64,000 bases of DNA from Nocardia cyriacigeorgica (GCF_029868385.1 NZ_JARWNX010000064.1:1-64000), one strand, 5' to 3'. Shown: positions 7,258-16,775, numbered from the stretch's first letter. Numbers and translations: made by a program. The notes: generated from the letters alone by a model not told the origin.

Positions 7258-9168
7258 CTACGCCTCCGCGGCCGCCGCCGCGAACTGCGCGCTGTAGAGC
7301 CGGTAGTAGGCGCCGCGGTTCTCCAGCAGCCGCTCGTGGTTGCCGAGCTCGACGATCTGGCCCTGCTCCATCACCACGATCACATCGGCGTCGCGGATGG
7401 TGGACAGCCGGTGCGCGATGACGAAGCTGGTGCGGTCGCGCCGCAGCGCCGACGTCGCATGCTGCACCAGCAGTTCGGTGCGGGTGTCGACGGAACTGGT
7501 GGCCTCGTCCAGGATCAGGATCGACGGCTTGGCCAGGAAGGCCCGCGCGATGGTGATGAGCTGTTTCTCACCGGCGCTGACTCCGGTGCCCTCCTCGTCG
7601 ATGACGGTGTCGTAGCCGTCGGGCAGCGCGTGCACGAATCGGTCCACATAGGCGGCGCGGGCGGCGGCGAGGATATCGGTCTCGCTCGCGTTCGGGTTGC
7701 CGTAGGCGATGTTGTCCCTGATGGTGCCCTTGAACAACCAGGTGTCCTGCAACACCATGCCGATCCGGGAACGCAGGTGGTCGCGGGTGATCTCGGTGAT
7801 GTCGACGCCATCGATGGTGATGGCGCCCGCGTCGAGTTCGTAGAACCGCATGAGCAGGTTCACCAGTGTGGTCTTGCCCGCGCCGGTCGGGCCGACGATG
7901 GCCACCACATGGCCGGGCTCGGCCACCAGCGACAAACGCTCGATGATCGGCCTGTCCGGTTCGTACCGGAACGACACCGACTCGAATTCCACCCGGCCGC
8001 GATCCACCGGGCGCACGTCCTCCATCACCGGGTCCGGGCTCTGTTCCTCGGCGTCGAGTATCTCGAAGATCCGTTCCGCCGAGGCGACCCCTGACTGCAA
8101 CAGATTGGCCATCGCACCGATCTGGGTCAGCGGCTGACTGAACTGCCTGGAGTACTGGATGAACGCCTGCACCTCGCCGAGCGAGAGCTGCCCAGTGGCC
8201 ACCCGCAGGCCGCCGACCAGTGCGACGAGCACATAGTTCACGTTTCCGAGGAACATGATGGCGGGCATGATCAGGCCGGAGATGAACTGGGCCTTGAAGC
8301 TGGACTGGAACAGCTGATCGTTGCGCTTGTCGAACTCCTTGGCCACCTCGTCGCTGCGCCCGAACGCGGTGACGATCTCGTGGCCGGTGTAGGCCTCCTC
8401 CACCTGGGCGTTCACCAGTCCGGTGTATTTCCACTGGTCCACGAAATGCGGTTTGGACCGTTTGGCGATCTGGGCGGTGACCACGATGGCGACGGGCACC
8501 GTGAGCAGGGCGATCAGCGCGAGCAGCGGCGAGATCCAGAACATCATCACCAGAATGCCGAGCACCGAGAACACCGAGTTCAGCAGCTGACTCATGGTCT
8601 GCTGCAAGGTCTGCGACACATTGTCGACGTCATTGGTGACCCGGCTGAGCACATCACCGCGCGGGGCGGAGTCGAAATAGCTCAGCGGCAGCCGGTGGAT
8701 CTTGTCCTCGACATCGCCGCGCAGCCGCTTCACCGTCCGGTTGATGACGTTGTTGAGCAGATATCCCTGCAACCAGCTGAATATCGCCGCGCCCAGATAC
8801 AGCACGAGCACCAGCATCAGTACCCGGCCGACCGCGTCGAAATCGACGCCGACGCCGGGCACCACATCCATGCCCGACAGCATGTCGGCCAGGGTGTTCT
8901 CGCCTTCGGCGCGCAGGCCCGCGATGGCTTCGTCCTTGCTGATTCCCGAGGGCAGCTGCTTACCGACCACGCCGTCGAAGACGAGGTTGGTGGCCTGGCC
9001 GAGAATGTAGGGGCCGAGGGTATTGAGCACCACCGACACGATCACCAAGGTGACGATCGCGATGACATTGGTCCGCTCGGGTGCGAGCCTGCGCAGCAGC
9101 CGTTTCAGCGAGGGACCGAACGATTTCGCCTTGCTGTCCGGTCCGCCCGGAACCGCCCCCGGCCTCAT
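7258..9168 (-). CDS. ABC exporter half-transporter, catalytically competent subunit
   Basis: A 636-residue type IV exporter half: six helices (residues about 35 to 360, with an extended loop at 70-115), then a nucleotide-binding domain with Walker A GPTGAGKTT, Q-loop VLQDTWLF, signature VSAGEKQ, Walker B ILILDEATSSVD with the catalytic Glu, and the H-loop VIAHRLST. The signature departs from LSGGQ. The gene overlaps the upstream half by ATGA, so a heterodimer is expected. It resembles M. tuberculosis Rv1272c. The transported substrate is unknown; multidrug or lipid export is usual for the class. The operon continues into tgt. Confidence 0.88.
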   Translation of the reverse strand: MRPGAVPGGPDSKAKSFGPSLKRLLRRLAPERTNVIAIVTLVIVSVVLNTLGPYILGQATNLVFDGVVGKQLPSGISKDEAIAGLRAEGENTLADMLSGMDVVPGVGVDFDAVGRVLMLVLVLYLGAAIFSWLQGYLLNNVINRTVKRLRGDVEDKIHRLPLSYFDSAPRGDVLSRVTNDVDNVSQTLQQTMSQLLNSVFSVLGILVMMFWISPLLALIALLTVPVAIVVTAQIAKRSKPHFVDQWKYTGLVNAQVEEAYTGHEIVTAFGRSDEVAKEFDKRNDQLFQSSFKAQFISGLIMPAIMFLGNVNYVLVALVGGLRVATGQLSLGEVQAFIQYSRQFSQPLTQIGAMANLLQSGVASAERIFEILDAEEQSPDPVMEDVRPVDRGRVEFESVSFRYEPDRPIIERLSLVAEPGHVVAIVGPTGAGKTTLVNLLMRFYELDAGAITIDGVDITEITRDHLRSRIGMVLQDTWLFKGTIRDNIAYGNPNASETDILAAARAAYVDRFVHALPDGYDTVIDEEGTGVSAGEKQLITIARAFLAKPSILILDEATSSVDTRTELLVQHATSALRRDRTSFVIAHRLSTIRDADVIVVMEQGQIVELGNHERLLENRGAYYRLYSAQFAAAAAEA

Positions 9169-10898
9169 CGGGCCTCCTCCACGCTCAGCTGCGATTCGAC
9201 GATCTCCTGGTATTCCGGGCAGTCGCGCAGCAGTTGCTCATGCGTGCCGATGCCCGCCATGGCGCCGTCTTCGAGCACCACGATCTGGTCGGCGTCGCGG
9301 ATGGTCGCGATGCGCTGGGCCACGATGATCACCGAGGCGTCGCGGGTCTCCGGGCGCAGCGCCTCGCGCAGGCGGGCGTCGGTGGCCACGTCGAGGGCGG
9401 AGAACGAATCGTCGAACAGGTAGACGCGCGGTGTGCGCACCAGCGCGCGGGCGATGGCCAAACGCTGACGCTGACCACCGGAAACCGTGGTACCGCCCTG
9501 CGCGACCGGGGTTTCCAGGCCCTCGGGCATCTCGCGGACGAAGTCGGCGGCCTGCGCGATCTCCAGACAGCGCCACAGTTGCTCATCGGAGGCGTCGGGA
9601 TTGCCGTAGCGCAGGTTGCTGGCGATGGTGCCGGAGAACAGGTACGCCTTCTGTGGCACCAGCCCGATCTGCGCGCGCAGTTGCGCGAGGTCGAGATGGC
9701 GGACATCGGTGCCGCCCACGTAGACCGCGCCGTCGGTGACGTCGATCAGTCGCGGGATCAGGTTGAGCAGCGTGGTCTTACCGGAACCGGTGGCACCGAC
9801 AATGGCGGTGGTCCGGCCGGGTTCGACCCGGAACCGGATCGCGTGCAGCACCGGCTTCTCCGCACCCGGATAGCTGAATTCGGCGAACTGGACGTCGACC
9901 TCGGCCGGATCACCGCGAAACGGCTGCGGTATCGCGGGCGGATGCACCGACGAACTGGTCCCGAGCACTTCGCCGATGCGGTCGGCGGAAACCGCGGCGC
10001 GCGGGGCCATCATGGCCAGGAACGAGGCCATCATGACGGCCATCAGGATCTGCATGATGTAGGCGAGCATCGCGGTGAGCGAACCGATCTGCATCTCGCC
10101 CGAATCGACCAGATGGCCGCCGAACCAGATCACGGCCACACCGGTGAGATTGCTGATGAGCATGACGGTCGGGAACATCAACGCCATCAACCGCCCGACC
10201 CGCAGCGAGGTTTCGGTGAGTTCGTTGTTGGCCACCCCGAACCGCCAGGCCTCCTGCCGTTCCCGCACGAACGCCCGCACCACCCGGATACCGGTGATCT
10301 GCTCCCGCAGCACCCGGTTGACCTCGTCGATCCTGGCCTGCATCGCCCGGAACCCCGGCACCATCCTGGCGATGATCAGCGCCATACTCAGTCCGAGCGC
10401 CGGCACCGCGATCAGCAGCACCCAGGACAGTTTCAGGTCCTCACGCAGCGCCATGACGATGCCGCCGACGCACATGATCGGCGCCATCACCAAGATGGTC
10501 GCGGCCATCACGATCAGCAGCTGCACCTGCTGCACATCGTTGGTGTTGCGCGTGATCAGCGACGGCGCGCCGAAGGTGCCGACCTCGCGCGCGGAGAACG
10601 TGCCGACCCGATGCAGCAGCGCACCGCGGATATCGCGGCCACCGCCCATGGCGGCCTGCGCGGCCAGATAGACCGAGGCGGCCGAGCTGACGATCTGCAC
10701 ACCGGTCACCACGAGCATCCACAATCCGGTGCGCCAGATGAACCCGATATCGCCCTTGGTGACACCCTCATCGATGAGGTCGGCGTTCAGGCTCGGCAGA
10801 TAGAGCATCGCGATGACCGAGATCAGCTGCAACGCGACCACTCCCGCGAGCTGCGCTCGATACGGAGCCAAATAGGTGCGTAGCAGTGAGATCAGCAT
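9165..10898 (-). CDS. ABC exporter half-transporter, degenerate-site subunit
   Basis: A 577-residue partner of the downstream half, with six helices (MLISLLRTYLAPYR onward) and an ATPase domain carrying Walker A GATGSGKTTL, Q-loop VPQKAYLF, canonical signature VSGGQRQ and H-loop VAQRIAT. Walker B is VYLFDDSFSALD, with Asp where the catalytic Glu should be, and the H-loop position is Gln (AQR) rather than His. These substitutions mark the non-hydrolysing half of a heterodimeric exporter such as TM287/288. It resembles Rv1273c. The four-base stop/start overlap with the second half implies translational coupling. Confidence 0.88.
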   Translation of the reverse strand: MLISLLRTYLAPYRAQLAGVVALQLISVIAMLYLPSLNADLIDEGVTKGDIGFIWRTGLWMLVVTGVQIVSSAASVYLAAQAAMGGGRDIRGALLHRVGTFSAREVGTFGAPSLITRNTNDVQQVQLLIVMAATILVMAPIMCVGGIVMALREDLKLSWVLLIAVPALGLSMALIIARMVPGFRAMQARIDEVNRVLREQITGIRVVRAFVRERQEAWRFGVANNELTETSLRVGRLMALMFPTVMLISNLTGVAVIWFGGHLVDSGEMQIGSLTAMLAYIMQILMAVMMASFLAMMAPRAAVSADRIGEVLGTSSSVHPPAIPQPFRGDPAEVDVQFAEFSYPGAEKPVLHAIRFRVEPGRTTAIVGATGSGKTTLLNLIPRLIDVTDGAVYVGGTDVRHLDLAQLRAQIGLVPQKAYLFSGTIASNLRYGNPDASDEQLWRCLEIAQAADFVREMPEGLETPVAQGGTTVSGGQRQRLAIARALVRTPRVYLFDDSFSALDVATDARLREALRPETRDASVIIVAQRIATIRDADQIVVLEDGAMAGIGTHEQLLRDCPEYQEIVESQLSVEEAR

Positions 10899-10992
10899 GA
10901 TGACTGGAGGCTACCGGCAATTCATCGGACGTGACGAGGACATTCCAGTGCCAGCTGGTCGAGTGTCCGAAGTGTCCGGAAACAGTGCCGGA

Positions 10993-11490
10993 TCAGGCGC
11001 GGCCGAGCAGTTCCTGGTCGTCGCGTGGCTCACGGCGGGCCCACGCACCGGGGTCGGCCGTCAGCGTATCGATGAATCCGGGCAACCGGTTCTCGGCGAT
11101 ATCGGCGATCGAGACGTCCTCGAGGACGGCACGGATATTGACCCGCAACGCGATCCACACCCGCTGCAACGGTTCGGCCGTGCCCGCATAGCGGATGTCC
11201 TCGGGACGCTCACCGCGCACCGAGGCCAGCGGACCCTCGATCCCGCGGATGACGTCGGCGATGGAGATGGCGGCGGCCGGTCTGGCCAGCCGGTAGCCGC
11301 CGTCCGGACCGCGCCTGCTCGTCACCAGGCCCGCGCGGCGCAGTTCGGCGAGCACGCTCTCCAGCACTTTCGGGGCGATCCGCTGCGCCGACGCGATCGT
11401 CTCGGCTTTCACCGCCGCACCGCTTCCTCCCGCGTCGGCGATCTCGAGCAACGTTCGCACCGCGTGGTCGACCTTCGCGGTGATGTGCAA
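10993..11490 (-). CDS. Rrf2 family transcriptional regulator
   Basis: A 165-residue winged-helix regulator opening MHITAKVDHAVRTLLEIA, with the recognition region PKVLESVLAELRRAGLV and the wing SRRGPDGGYRLARP. It has no cysteine in the region where IscR and NsrR carry three Fe-S ligands, so it is not expected to hold a cluster and may sense another signal. It starts with TTG at 11490, supported by AGGAG eight bases upstream. It lies 94 bp upstream of the ABC pair on the same strand and could regulate it. M. tuberculosis Rv1287 is a likely relative (from memory). Confidence 0.85.
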   Translation of the reverse strand: MHITAKVDHAVRTLLEIADAGGSGAAVKAETIASAQRIAPKVLESVLAELRRAGLVTSRRGPDGGYRLARPAAAISIADVIRGIEGPLASVRGERPEDIRYAGTAEPLQRVWIALRVNIRAVLEDVSIADIAENRLPGFIDTLTADPGAWARREPRDDQELLGRA

Positions 11491-11530
11491 CTGTCCGGCT
11501 CCTGACGTATCCGAGGTGACGCGGACGAAT

Positions 11531-12124
11531 CTACGCGGTGGCCCCGGCGGTCAGCACACATGTCGCGGCGTCGAGCAGGGTCGATTCCACCAGCGATTCC
11601 GATGCGCCGGGCACCAGTTCGGTGGACAGCAGCGCCACGCCGAGGATCTCCAGGGCGGCACTGGCCCGCAGCAAGGCCTCATCGGTCGGATCGGGACCGG
11701 CGAGCCAATGACGCAGTTCCCTGGTGCTGTCGGCCACATCGGGGTAACGGTCGGCCATGGCGTTGACGATGGCGATGGTGTCGCGCATGCACATCGCGCC
11801 CGCGTCGCGGTGGCGGACCATGCCGCGGACGTAGGCCCGCAGCACCGCCCGGATGCCCTCCGCATCGTGCGGGACGGCGTCGATGTCCTCGACCACCGAC
11901 CGCATGTGATCGATCACCGGGTCGATGATCGCCAGCAGCAGATCGAGTTTCGAAGCGTAGTGATAGTAGAGGGAGGCCTTTGTGATTCCCACCGCATCCG
12001 CGACTTCACGCAGGCTCGTCTGTTCGAAGCCTTTATTGGTGAACAGCGTGACCGCGGCGTCTCGAATGGCCTGTTTAGTGCCTCCACCTGCGACAATGGT
12101 GTCCGATGACTCACGGATGGTCAT
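11531..12124 (-). CDS. TetR family repressor divergent from MmpL exporter
   Basis: A 197-residue regulator with an N-terminal helix-turn-helix (AIRDAAVTLFTNKGFEQTSL, then ITKASLYYHYASK) and a variable ligand-binding C-terminal part with an extended Ala/Leu-rich region. It is transcribed away from the MMPL gene, and two overlapping palindromes lie in the shared 220-bp region, so it most likely represses the exporter and itself. The inducer cannot be read from sequence. Confidence 0.88.
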   Translation of the reverse strand: MTIRESSDTIVAGGGTKQAIRDAAVTLFTNKGFEQTSLREVADAVGITKASLYYHYASKLDLLLAIIDPVIDHMRSVVEDIDAVPHDAEGIRAVLRAYVRGMVRHRDAGAMCMRDTIAIVNAMADRYPDVADSTRELRHWLAGPDPTDEALLRASAALEILGVALLSTELVPGASESLVESTLLDAATCVLTAGATA

Positions 12125-12202
12125 GGGATGATCCTCTCATCACTGTCCTGCCCGGCTCCGGGTGCCCGAAAAATTGAGGTTGCCCCTCCGGTTGATTCCT
12201 AC

Positions 12203-12227
12203 GGTAGTCTACCTACCGCACGGTAGG
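12203..12227. promoter_or_regulatory. Probable TetR operator of the TetR/MmpL pair
   Basis: Two overlapping palindromes: GGTAG-T-CTACC (12203-12213) and CCTACCG-CA-CGGTAGG (12212-12227). The second is a perfect 7-bp inverted repeat with a 2-bp spacer. They lie between the divergent regulator and exporter starts. Confidence 0.7.
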
Positions 12228-12344
12228 CAGAGCGCGTCAATTGGAGGCGGGGACGGCAAGCACCCGCGACAGAGGTGCTGTCTACACGCTCCAGCAATTG
12301 AATCGATCCCGAGCAAGCTACAGCGACAGCTAGGAGAGACCCCC

Positions 12345-14747
12345 GTGTCCGTATATCTGTACCGATGGGGAAAGTTCGCTTTCCGCAGGAAGTGGTTAGT
12401 GCTTCCCGTCTGGCTGCTCCTTCTGGTGCTGCTCGGCGGGGTCGCGGCATCCATGTCGAAGCCGTTCCAGGACAAATTCGACATGCCGGGCCTGCCGTCG
12501 GAGCGGGCCACCGAAATCCTCGAAGAGCACATGCCCGAGTACGCGTCGGGATTCAGCATCGATGCGATCTCGGCCACCTTCGTCGTCGCCGCCAAGGACG
12601 GGAAGCTCTCCGACCCGAACAATATGGCGGCCCTCGACGCGATGGTCGCGGAGTTCAACGCGCCCAAGCTCGGTGATCAGGAGATCGTCGACCACTCCAA
12701 GCCGATCGTGAACCCGGTCACCGCGACGCAGCTGATGCCAGCGAGCCCGGAAGCCGCCCAGAAGCAGGCCGAGGCCATGGCCGCGCTCGAACCGGGCCAG
12801 GCACCGCCGATCCCCTCGCCCAACTGCCTCGACGATCCGAACGCGCCCGACTTCCAGGGCATGTGCTCCGGCGCGCCGCTGAACGTGCTGAACGAGCAGA
12901 ACCCCGGCACCGTCGCGGTGATCACCGTGCCGTTCACGATGGCGGAGTTCTCCGACGTCAAGCCCGAGCACCGGGAGGCCGCCGAGGCCGTCGTCGAGCG
13001 TGCCCGCGAAGCGGGTCTGACCGCCGAGATGACCGGCGTCCTCGCCCAGGAACAGCCCGAGCAGGGTTCGGCGGAGATGATCGGTATCGGCGTCGCGCTG
13101 ATCGTCATGATCATCGCCTTCGGTGCCCTGGTCGCCGCCTTCGTGCCGATCATCACCGGCATCGTCGGCGTCGGTGCGGCCGGTCTGCTGATCGTGGCCG
13201 GTACCTCGCTGACCGCCGTCCCCACCTTCACGCCGATCCTGGCGTCCATGATCGGTCTTGCGCTGTCGATCGACTACGCGCTGTTCATCGTGTCCAGGTA
13301 CAAGCATGAACTCGTCGTGCAGGATTCGCCGGAAGAGGCCGCGGGCGTCGCGGTCGGCACCGCGGGTTCGGCCGTGGTGTTCGCGGGTCTGACCGTGCTC
13401 ATCGCACTGCTGGGCCTGAGCATCGTCGGCGTCAGCTTCCTGACCGCCATGGGTATCGGTGGCGCGGTCGCCGCCGCGTTCGCCGTCGTCACCGCGATCA
13501 CCCTGCTGCCCGCGCTGATGGGTGCGTTCGGCCGGTTCCTGTTCAAGCCGAAGGTCCCGTTCGTCGCCAAGCACGACCCCGAGGACGACAACTCGGTCAC
13601 CAACGGCATGCGGTTCGCCAAGCTCATCGCCAAGGCTCCCGCCGTGACGTTGATCCTGTGCGTCGTGGCGCTCGGTGCGCTCGCCGCACCGGCGCTGAAC
13701 CTGAACCTCGGCCTGCCCGGCGGTGACAGCGCGCCGAAGGATTCCTCGATCCGCAAGGCCTACGAATTGCAGACCGAAGGCTTCGGCGAGGGCAAGAACG
13801 GCATGCTCGTGGTGGCCGTCGACCTGTCCGAGGTGCCGCAGGACCAGCGCGAACCCGCGCTGTCGGAGCTGCGGACCAGGCTGTCGGGCTACGAGGACAT
13901 GGACTACCTGACCACCGCTCAGCCGAGCGAGGACGGGCAGGCCGCGCTGTTCATGGCGGTGCCGAAGTCCGGCCCGAACAGTGCCGCGACCCAGGATCTG
14001 GTCGCCGATGTCCGCGATGCCGAGGGTGAGTTCACCTCGAAGTACGGCATGGAATACGGCATCACCGGTGAGACCGCGATCTACGCCGACGTCAACCATG
14101 TGCTGCTTGCCAGCATCGTGCCCTATCTGGCGATCGTCGCCGGTGCGGCGTTCCTGCTGCTGGTGCTGGTGTTCCGGTCCATCCTGGTGCCGCTGACCGC
14201 CGCGCTCGGATTCCTGTTGTCGATGGCGGCCACCTTCGGTGTCACCGTGCTGGTCTTCCAGGAGGGTGCGCTCGGCCTCATCGACGACACCCACCCGATC
14301 ATCAGCTTCCTGCCCATCATGTTGATCGGCATCGTGTTCGGTCTCGCCATGGACTACCAGGTCTTCCTGGTGACCCGGATGCGGGAGGAGTTCGTGCACG
14401 GCAAATCGCCGAAGGACGCCATGATCGACGGCTACCACCACGGTGCCCGCGTGGTGACCTCGGCGGCGGTCATCATGATCTCGGTGTTCGCCGGATTCAT
14501 GCTGTCCTCGGATGTCACCTCGAAGTCCATGGGCTTCGCGATGGCGGCCGGCGTGTTCTTCGACGCGTTCCTCGTCCGCATGGTGCTGATCCCATCGCTG
14601 CTGGTGCTGATGGGCAAATGGGCCTGGTGGCTGCCGGCCTGGCTGGACAAGATCGTGCCGGATATCGACGTGGAAGGCACCAAGCTGCGCGAACTCCAGC
14701 AGCGCGAGGCCGAGGCCGCAAAGAAGCCGGTACAGGCCGGGGTCTGA
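12345..14747 (+). CDS. MMPL family RND transporter
   Basis: An 800-residue proton-driven membrane exporter of the MmpL family, whose members export lipids or drugs in mycolic-acid bacteria. The start is GTG at 12345, preceded by AGGAGAG. It has one N-terminal helix, a large periplasmic loop (residues about 45-245) with two cysteines, five helices, a second periplasmic loop and a final helix bundle. The proton-relay Asp-Tyr pairs are visible in SIDYALFIVSRYKHE and AMDYQVFLVTRMREE. No MmpS or lipid biosynthesis gene is adjacent; together with the TetR partner this favours an inducible efflux role, which is inference. Confidence 0.92.
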   Translation: MSVYLYRWGKFAFRRKWLVLPVWLLLLVLLGGVAASMSKPFQDKFDMPGLPSERATEILEEHMPEYASGFSIDAISATFVVAAKDGKLSDPNNMAALDAMVAEFNAPKLGDQEIVDHSKPIVNPVTATQLMPASPEAAQKQAEAMAALEPGQAPPIPSPNCLDDPNAPDFQGMCSGAPLNVLNEQNPGTVAVITVPFTMAEFSDVKPEHREAAEAVVERAREAGLTAEMTGVLAQEQPEQGSAEMIGIGVALIVMIIAFGALVAAFVPIITGIVGVGAAGLLIVAGTSLTAVPTFTPILASMIGLALSIDYALFIVSRYKHELVVQDSPEEAAGVAVGTAGSAVVFAGLTVLIALLGLSIVGVSFLTAMGIGGAVAAAFAVVTAITLLPALMGAFGRFLFKPKVPFVAKHDPEDDNSVTNGMRFAKLIAKAPAVTLILCVVALGALAAPALNLNLGLPGGDSAPKDSSIRKAYELQTEGFGEGKNGMLVVAVDLSEVPQDQREPALSELRTRLSGYEDMDYLTTAQPSEDGQAALFMAVPKSGPNSAATQDLVADVRDAEGEFTSKYGMEYGITGETAIYADVNHVLLASIVPYLAIVAGAAFLLLVLVFRSILVPLTAALGFLLSMAATFGVTVLVFQEGALGLIDDTHPIISFLPIMLIGIVFGLAMDYQVFLVTRMREEFVHGKSPKDAMIDGYHHGARVVTSAAVIMISVFAGFMLSSDVTSKSMGFAMAAGVFFDAFLVRMVLIPSLLVLMGKWAWWLPAWLDKIVPDIDVEGTKLRELQQREAEAAKKPVQAGV

Positions 14748-14796
14748 TCCGCGAGGGTCGTTCCCGAGGCTCGTCCGCGAGCATCATCCGAAGACA

Positions 14797-14833
14797 GCGA
14801 ACCCCGTCCGGCAACCAGCCGGGCGGGGTTCGC
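14797..14833. terminator. Strong terminator hairpin after the MMPL gene
   Basis: A 16-bp stem with one mismatch: GCGAACCCCGTCCGGC (14797-14812) and GCCGGGCGGGGTTCGC (14818-14833), loop AACCA. It lies between convergent genes. Confidence 0.8.
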
Positions 14834-14959
14834 TCGTATGTGCGCCCGAGGTGGCGCACCGAGTCGGACGGTCACGCCTGAACTACGGCGCCGGGACAGA
14901 GCGCGCCGACCGTGGATGACCTGCCGAACCCCTCGCCCGCCGAGCGAGGGCTCACCGAG

Positions 14960-15205
14960 TTACTGACTCGGCTCGGGCAGTGTGCAGTGCTCGACCTTCG
15001 GGTTGAGGCCCGCGTAATTGAGTGGGCCCGCGACCACGGTCAACGCGATGGTGGCGAAATCGCGGCATTCGGCCGGGGCCGCGGTGAAGTAGTCGCGCTG
15101 GAACGCCGCGACGAAACCGGTCACCAACCACACCATCACCAACAAGCTCAGCAGGCTCGCACCGAACCCACGTGACGATCTGGCGCGAAGAGAGGGCTCG
15201 CGCAT
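14960..15205 (-). CDS. Small single-pass membrane protein, unknown function
   Basis: An 81-residue protein starting at the ATG at 15205, which has GGAAGGAAG upstream. It has a basic N-terminus (MREPSLRARSSRGFG), one hydrophobic helix (ASLLSLLVMVWLVTGFVAAF), and an extracytoplasmic segment with two cysteines (PAECRDF and KVEHCTLPEPSQ) and the stretch GPLNYAGLNPKV. The two cysteines could form a disulfide outside the membrane. I do not recognise a characterised family. Confidence 0.65.
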   Translation of the reverse strand: MREPSLRARSSRGFGASLLSLLVMVWLVTGFVAAFQRDYFTAAPAECRDFATIALTVVAGPLNYAGLNPKVEHCTLPEPSQ

Positions 15206-15401
15206 GGCAATCGCTTCCTTCCATCTCCGGGTTTCTCTCGAATACCCGGTGTGCGGCCCGCCTATCACTGTGCCGGACAGCACATATCGTGCGACATTTC
15301 GCAAGGTCGGGACCGCAGATCGGCAACCGGCAGGTCCACCGGTCGTTACGAACCGGACCTAGCTTCTTCCGCGGGGAACCCCAGAGATCGGAGTATCACC
15401 C

Positions 15402-16364
15402 GTGGTTGTCACCACTGCGGCCGAACGAACCGCACCAATCTCCCGGCCGAGTCCGAGCCCGGCCGATCGACTGTTCGGCAGCGTGCCCGCGCCCCTGCTC
15501 GTTCTGGGCGCTATGACCAGTATTCAGCTGGGAGCGGCGCTGGCCAAGGATCTGTTCGAGATCACCGACGCCACCACCGTCGCCGGGCTGCGGCTGACCG
15601 TCGCCGCGCTCATCGCCTGTGTGCTGTGGCGCCCGTCGGTGCGGGTCGATCGGCGAGCACTGCCCGCCATCGCCGGACTCGGGCTCGCGGTGGCCGCGAT
15701 GAACGTCGCGTTCTATGCCGCCATCGAACGCATTCCACTCGGCGTGGCGGTCACCATCGAGTTTCTCGGCCCACTCGCCGTCGCGCTGCTCGGCTCCCGC
15801 CGCAGGCGCGACCTGGTGTGGGTGGCCTGTGCGGCGGGCGGCGTCGTGCTGTTGATGAAATCCGGTGGCTCGGTCTCCTGGTCCGGTGTGCTGTTCGCCC
15901 TGGTCGCGGGCGTGGGATGGGGGTCCTACATCCTGTTCGGCGCGGCCGTCGCCGAACGCACCTCCGGCCGCAACGGCCTGGCCCTCGCCATGGTGTTCGG
16001 CGCCGCGATCGCAGGCCCGCCCGCACTCGCCGATGCCGGTGCGGCCCTGCTCGACCCGTGGTTCCTGGCCGCGATCACCGGTATCGCGGTCCTGTCGTCG
16101 CTGGTGCCGCATGTGATCGAGTTGGAAGCGCTACGTCGCATCACCCCGTCCGCGTTCGGCATCATGATGAGCCTGGAACCCGCCGTCGCGGCCGCGGCCG
16201 GGCTCGTGCTGCTGGGCGAGTCGCTGGCGGTGGCACAGTGGGCGGGAATCGTGCTGGTCGTCGCGGCGACCGCGGGGGCGGCCAGGGTCGGGGCCGCACC
16301 CGAGCAACGGCAGCCACCGGACCGGCACCCCGGCCGCGGAATACACGCCGCGTCACCGGGGTAG
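15402..16364 (+). CDS. EamA/RhtA-like exporter
   Basis: A 320-residue protein with ten predicted helices arranged as two EamA repeats (drug/metabolite transporter superfamily). The RhtA-like subgroup exports threonine, homoserine and similar amino acids. Marks include AAIERIPLGVAVTIEFLGPL in the first half and ALRRITPSAFGIMMSLEPAVA with LLGESL in the second, which is the usual end-of-repeat motif. It starts with GTG at 15402 after GGAG. The C-terminal 35 residues are hydrophilic. The exact substrate is unknown. Confidence 0.82.
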   Translation: MVVTTAAERTAPISRPSPSPADRLFGSVPAPLLVLGAMTSIQLGAALAKDLFEITDATTVAGLRLTVAALIACVLWRPSVRVDRRALPAIAGLGLAVAAMNVAFYAAIERIPLGVAVTIEFLGPLAVALLGSRRRRDLVWVACAAGGVVLLMKSGGSVSWSGVLFALVAGVGWGSYILFGAAVAERTSGRNGLALAMVFGAAIAGPPALADAGAALLDPWFLAAITGIAVLSSLVPHVIELEALRRITPSAFGIMMSLEPAVAAAAGLVLLGESLAVAQWAGIVLVVAATAGAARVGAAPEQRQPPDRHPGRGIHAASPG

Positions 16365-16400
16365 ATCTGGAGTGATCACGTATCGGACAAGGAGGCCGGG

Positions 16401-16775
16401 ATGGCGGTACCTGGTGTCATCGGCTTGCGGTCGGTCGTTCTGGACTGTCCCGAACCACGCCGACTCGCCGAGTTCTATCTGCGAATACTCGGTGGGGAAA
16501 TCCTCGAAGCCGAAAGTAACGAGCGGTGGGTGGCGATCACCGACCCGCAGGGCCGACGCCTCGCCTTCCAGCACGCCCCCGAATACGAACCACCCCGCTT
16601 CCCCGACCCGAAAGCCTCACAGCAGATCCACCTGGACATCCTCGTCGACGATGTAGAAGTCACCGAACCCGCCATCCTCGCGGCGGGAGCGACATTCGTT
16701 CAGACCGGCCACGATTTCCGCGTATACACCGACCCGGTCGGACACACCTTCTGCCTCGTCTGGCTCATGAACTGA
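16401..16775 (+). CDS. VOC (glyoxalase/bleomycin resistance fold) family protein
   Basis: A 124-residue single-domain vicinal-oxygen-chelate protein: VVLDCPEPRRLAEFYLRILGG at the start, WVAITDPQGRRLAFQ, QIHLDILVDDVE, and a final VYTDPVGHTFCLVW. Its ATG has a good AAGGAGG sequence 5 bases upstream. The family includes glyoxalases, dioxygenases and antibiotic-binding proteins. Only part of the metal site can be proposed (His in IHLDI), so no specific reaction is assigned. Confidence 0.82.
   Translation: MAVPGVIGLRSVVLDCPEPRRLAEFYLRILGGEILEAESNERWVAITDPQGRRLAFQHAPEYEPPRFPDPKASQQIHLDILVDDVEVTEPAILAAGATFVQTGHDFRVYTDPVGHTFCLVWLMN

Noticed and set aside
9081..10883. 600-codon open frame opposite the ABC exporter gene
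   Set aside because: It is antisense to a gene with full ABC motifs; the translation is rich in His, Arg, Gln and Asp as expected from the complement of high-GC codons, and shows no domain.
12396..14441. 681-codon open frame opposite the MMPL gene
   Set aside because: Shadow of the MMPL coding strand; composition is dominated by His, Gly, Arg and Asp with no recognisable motif.
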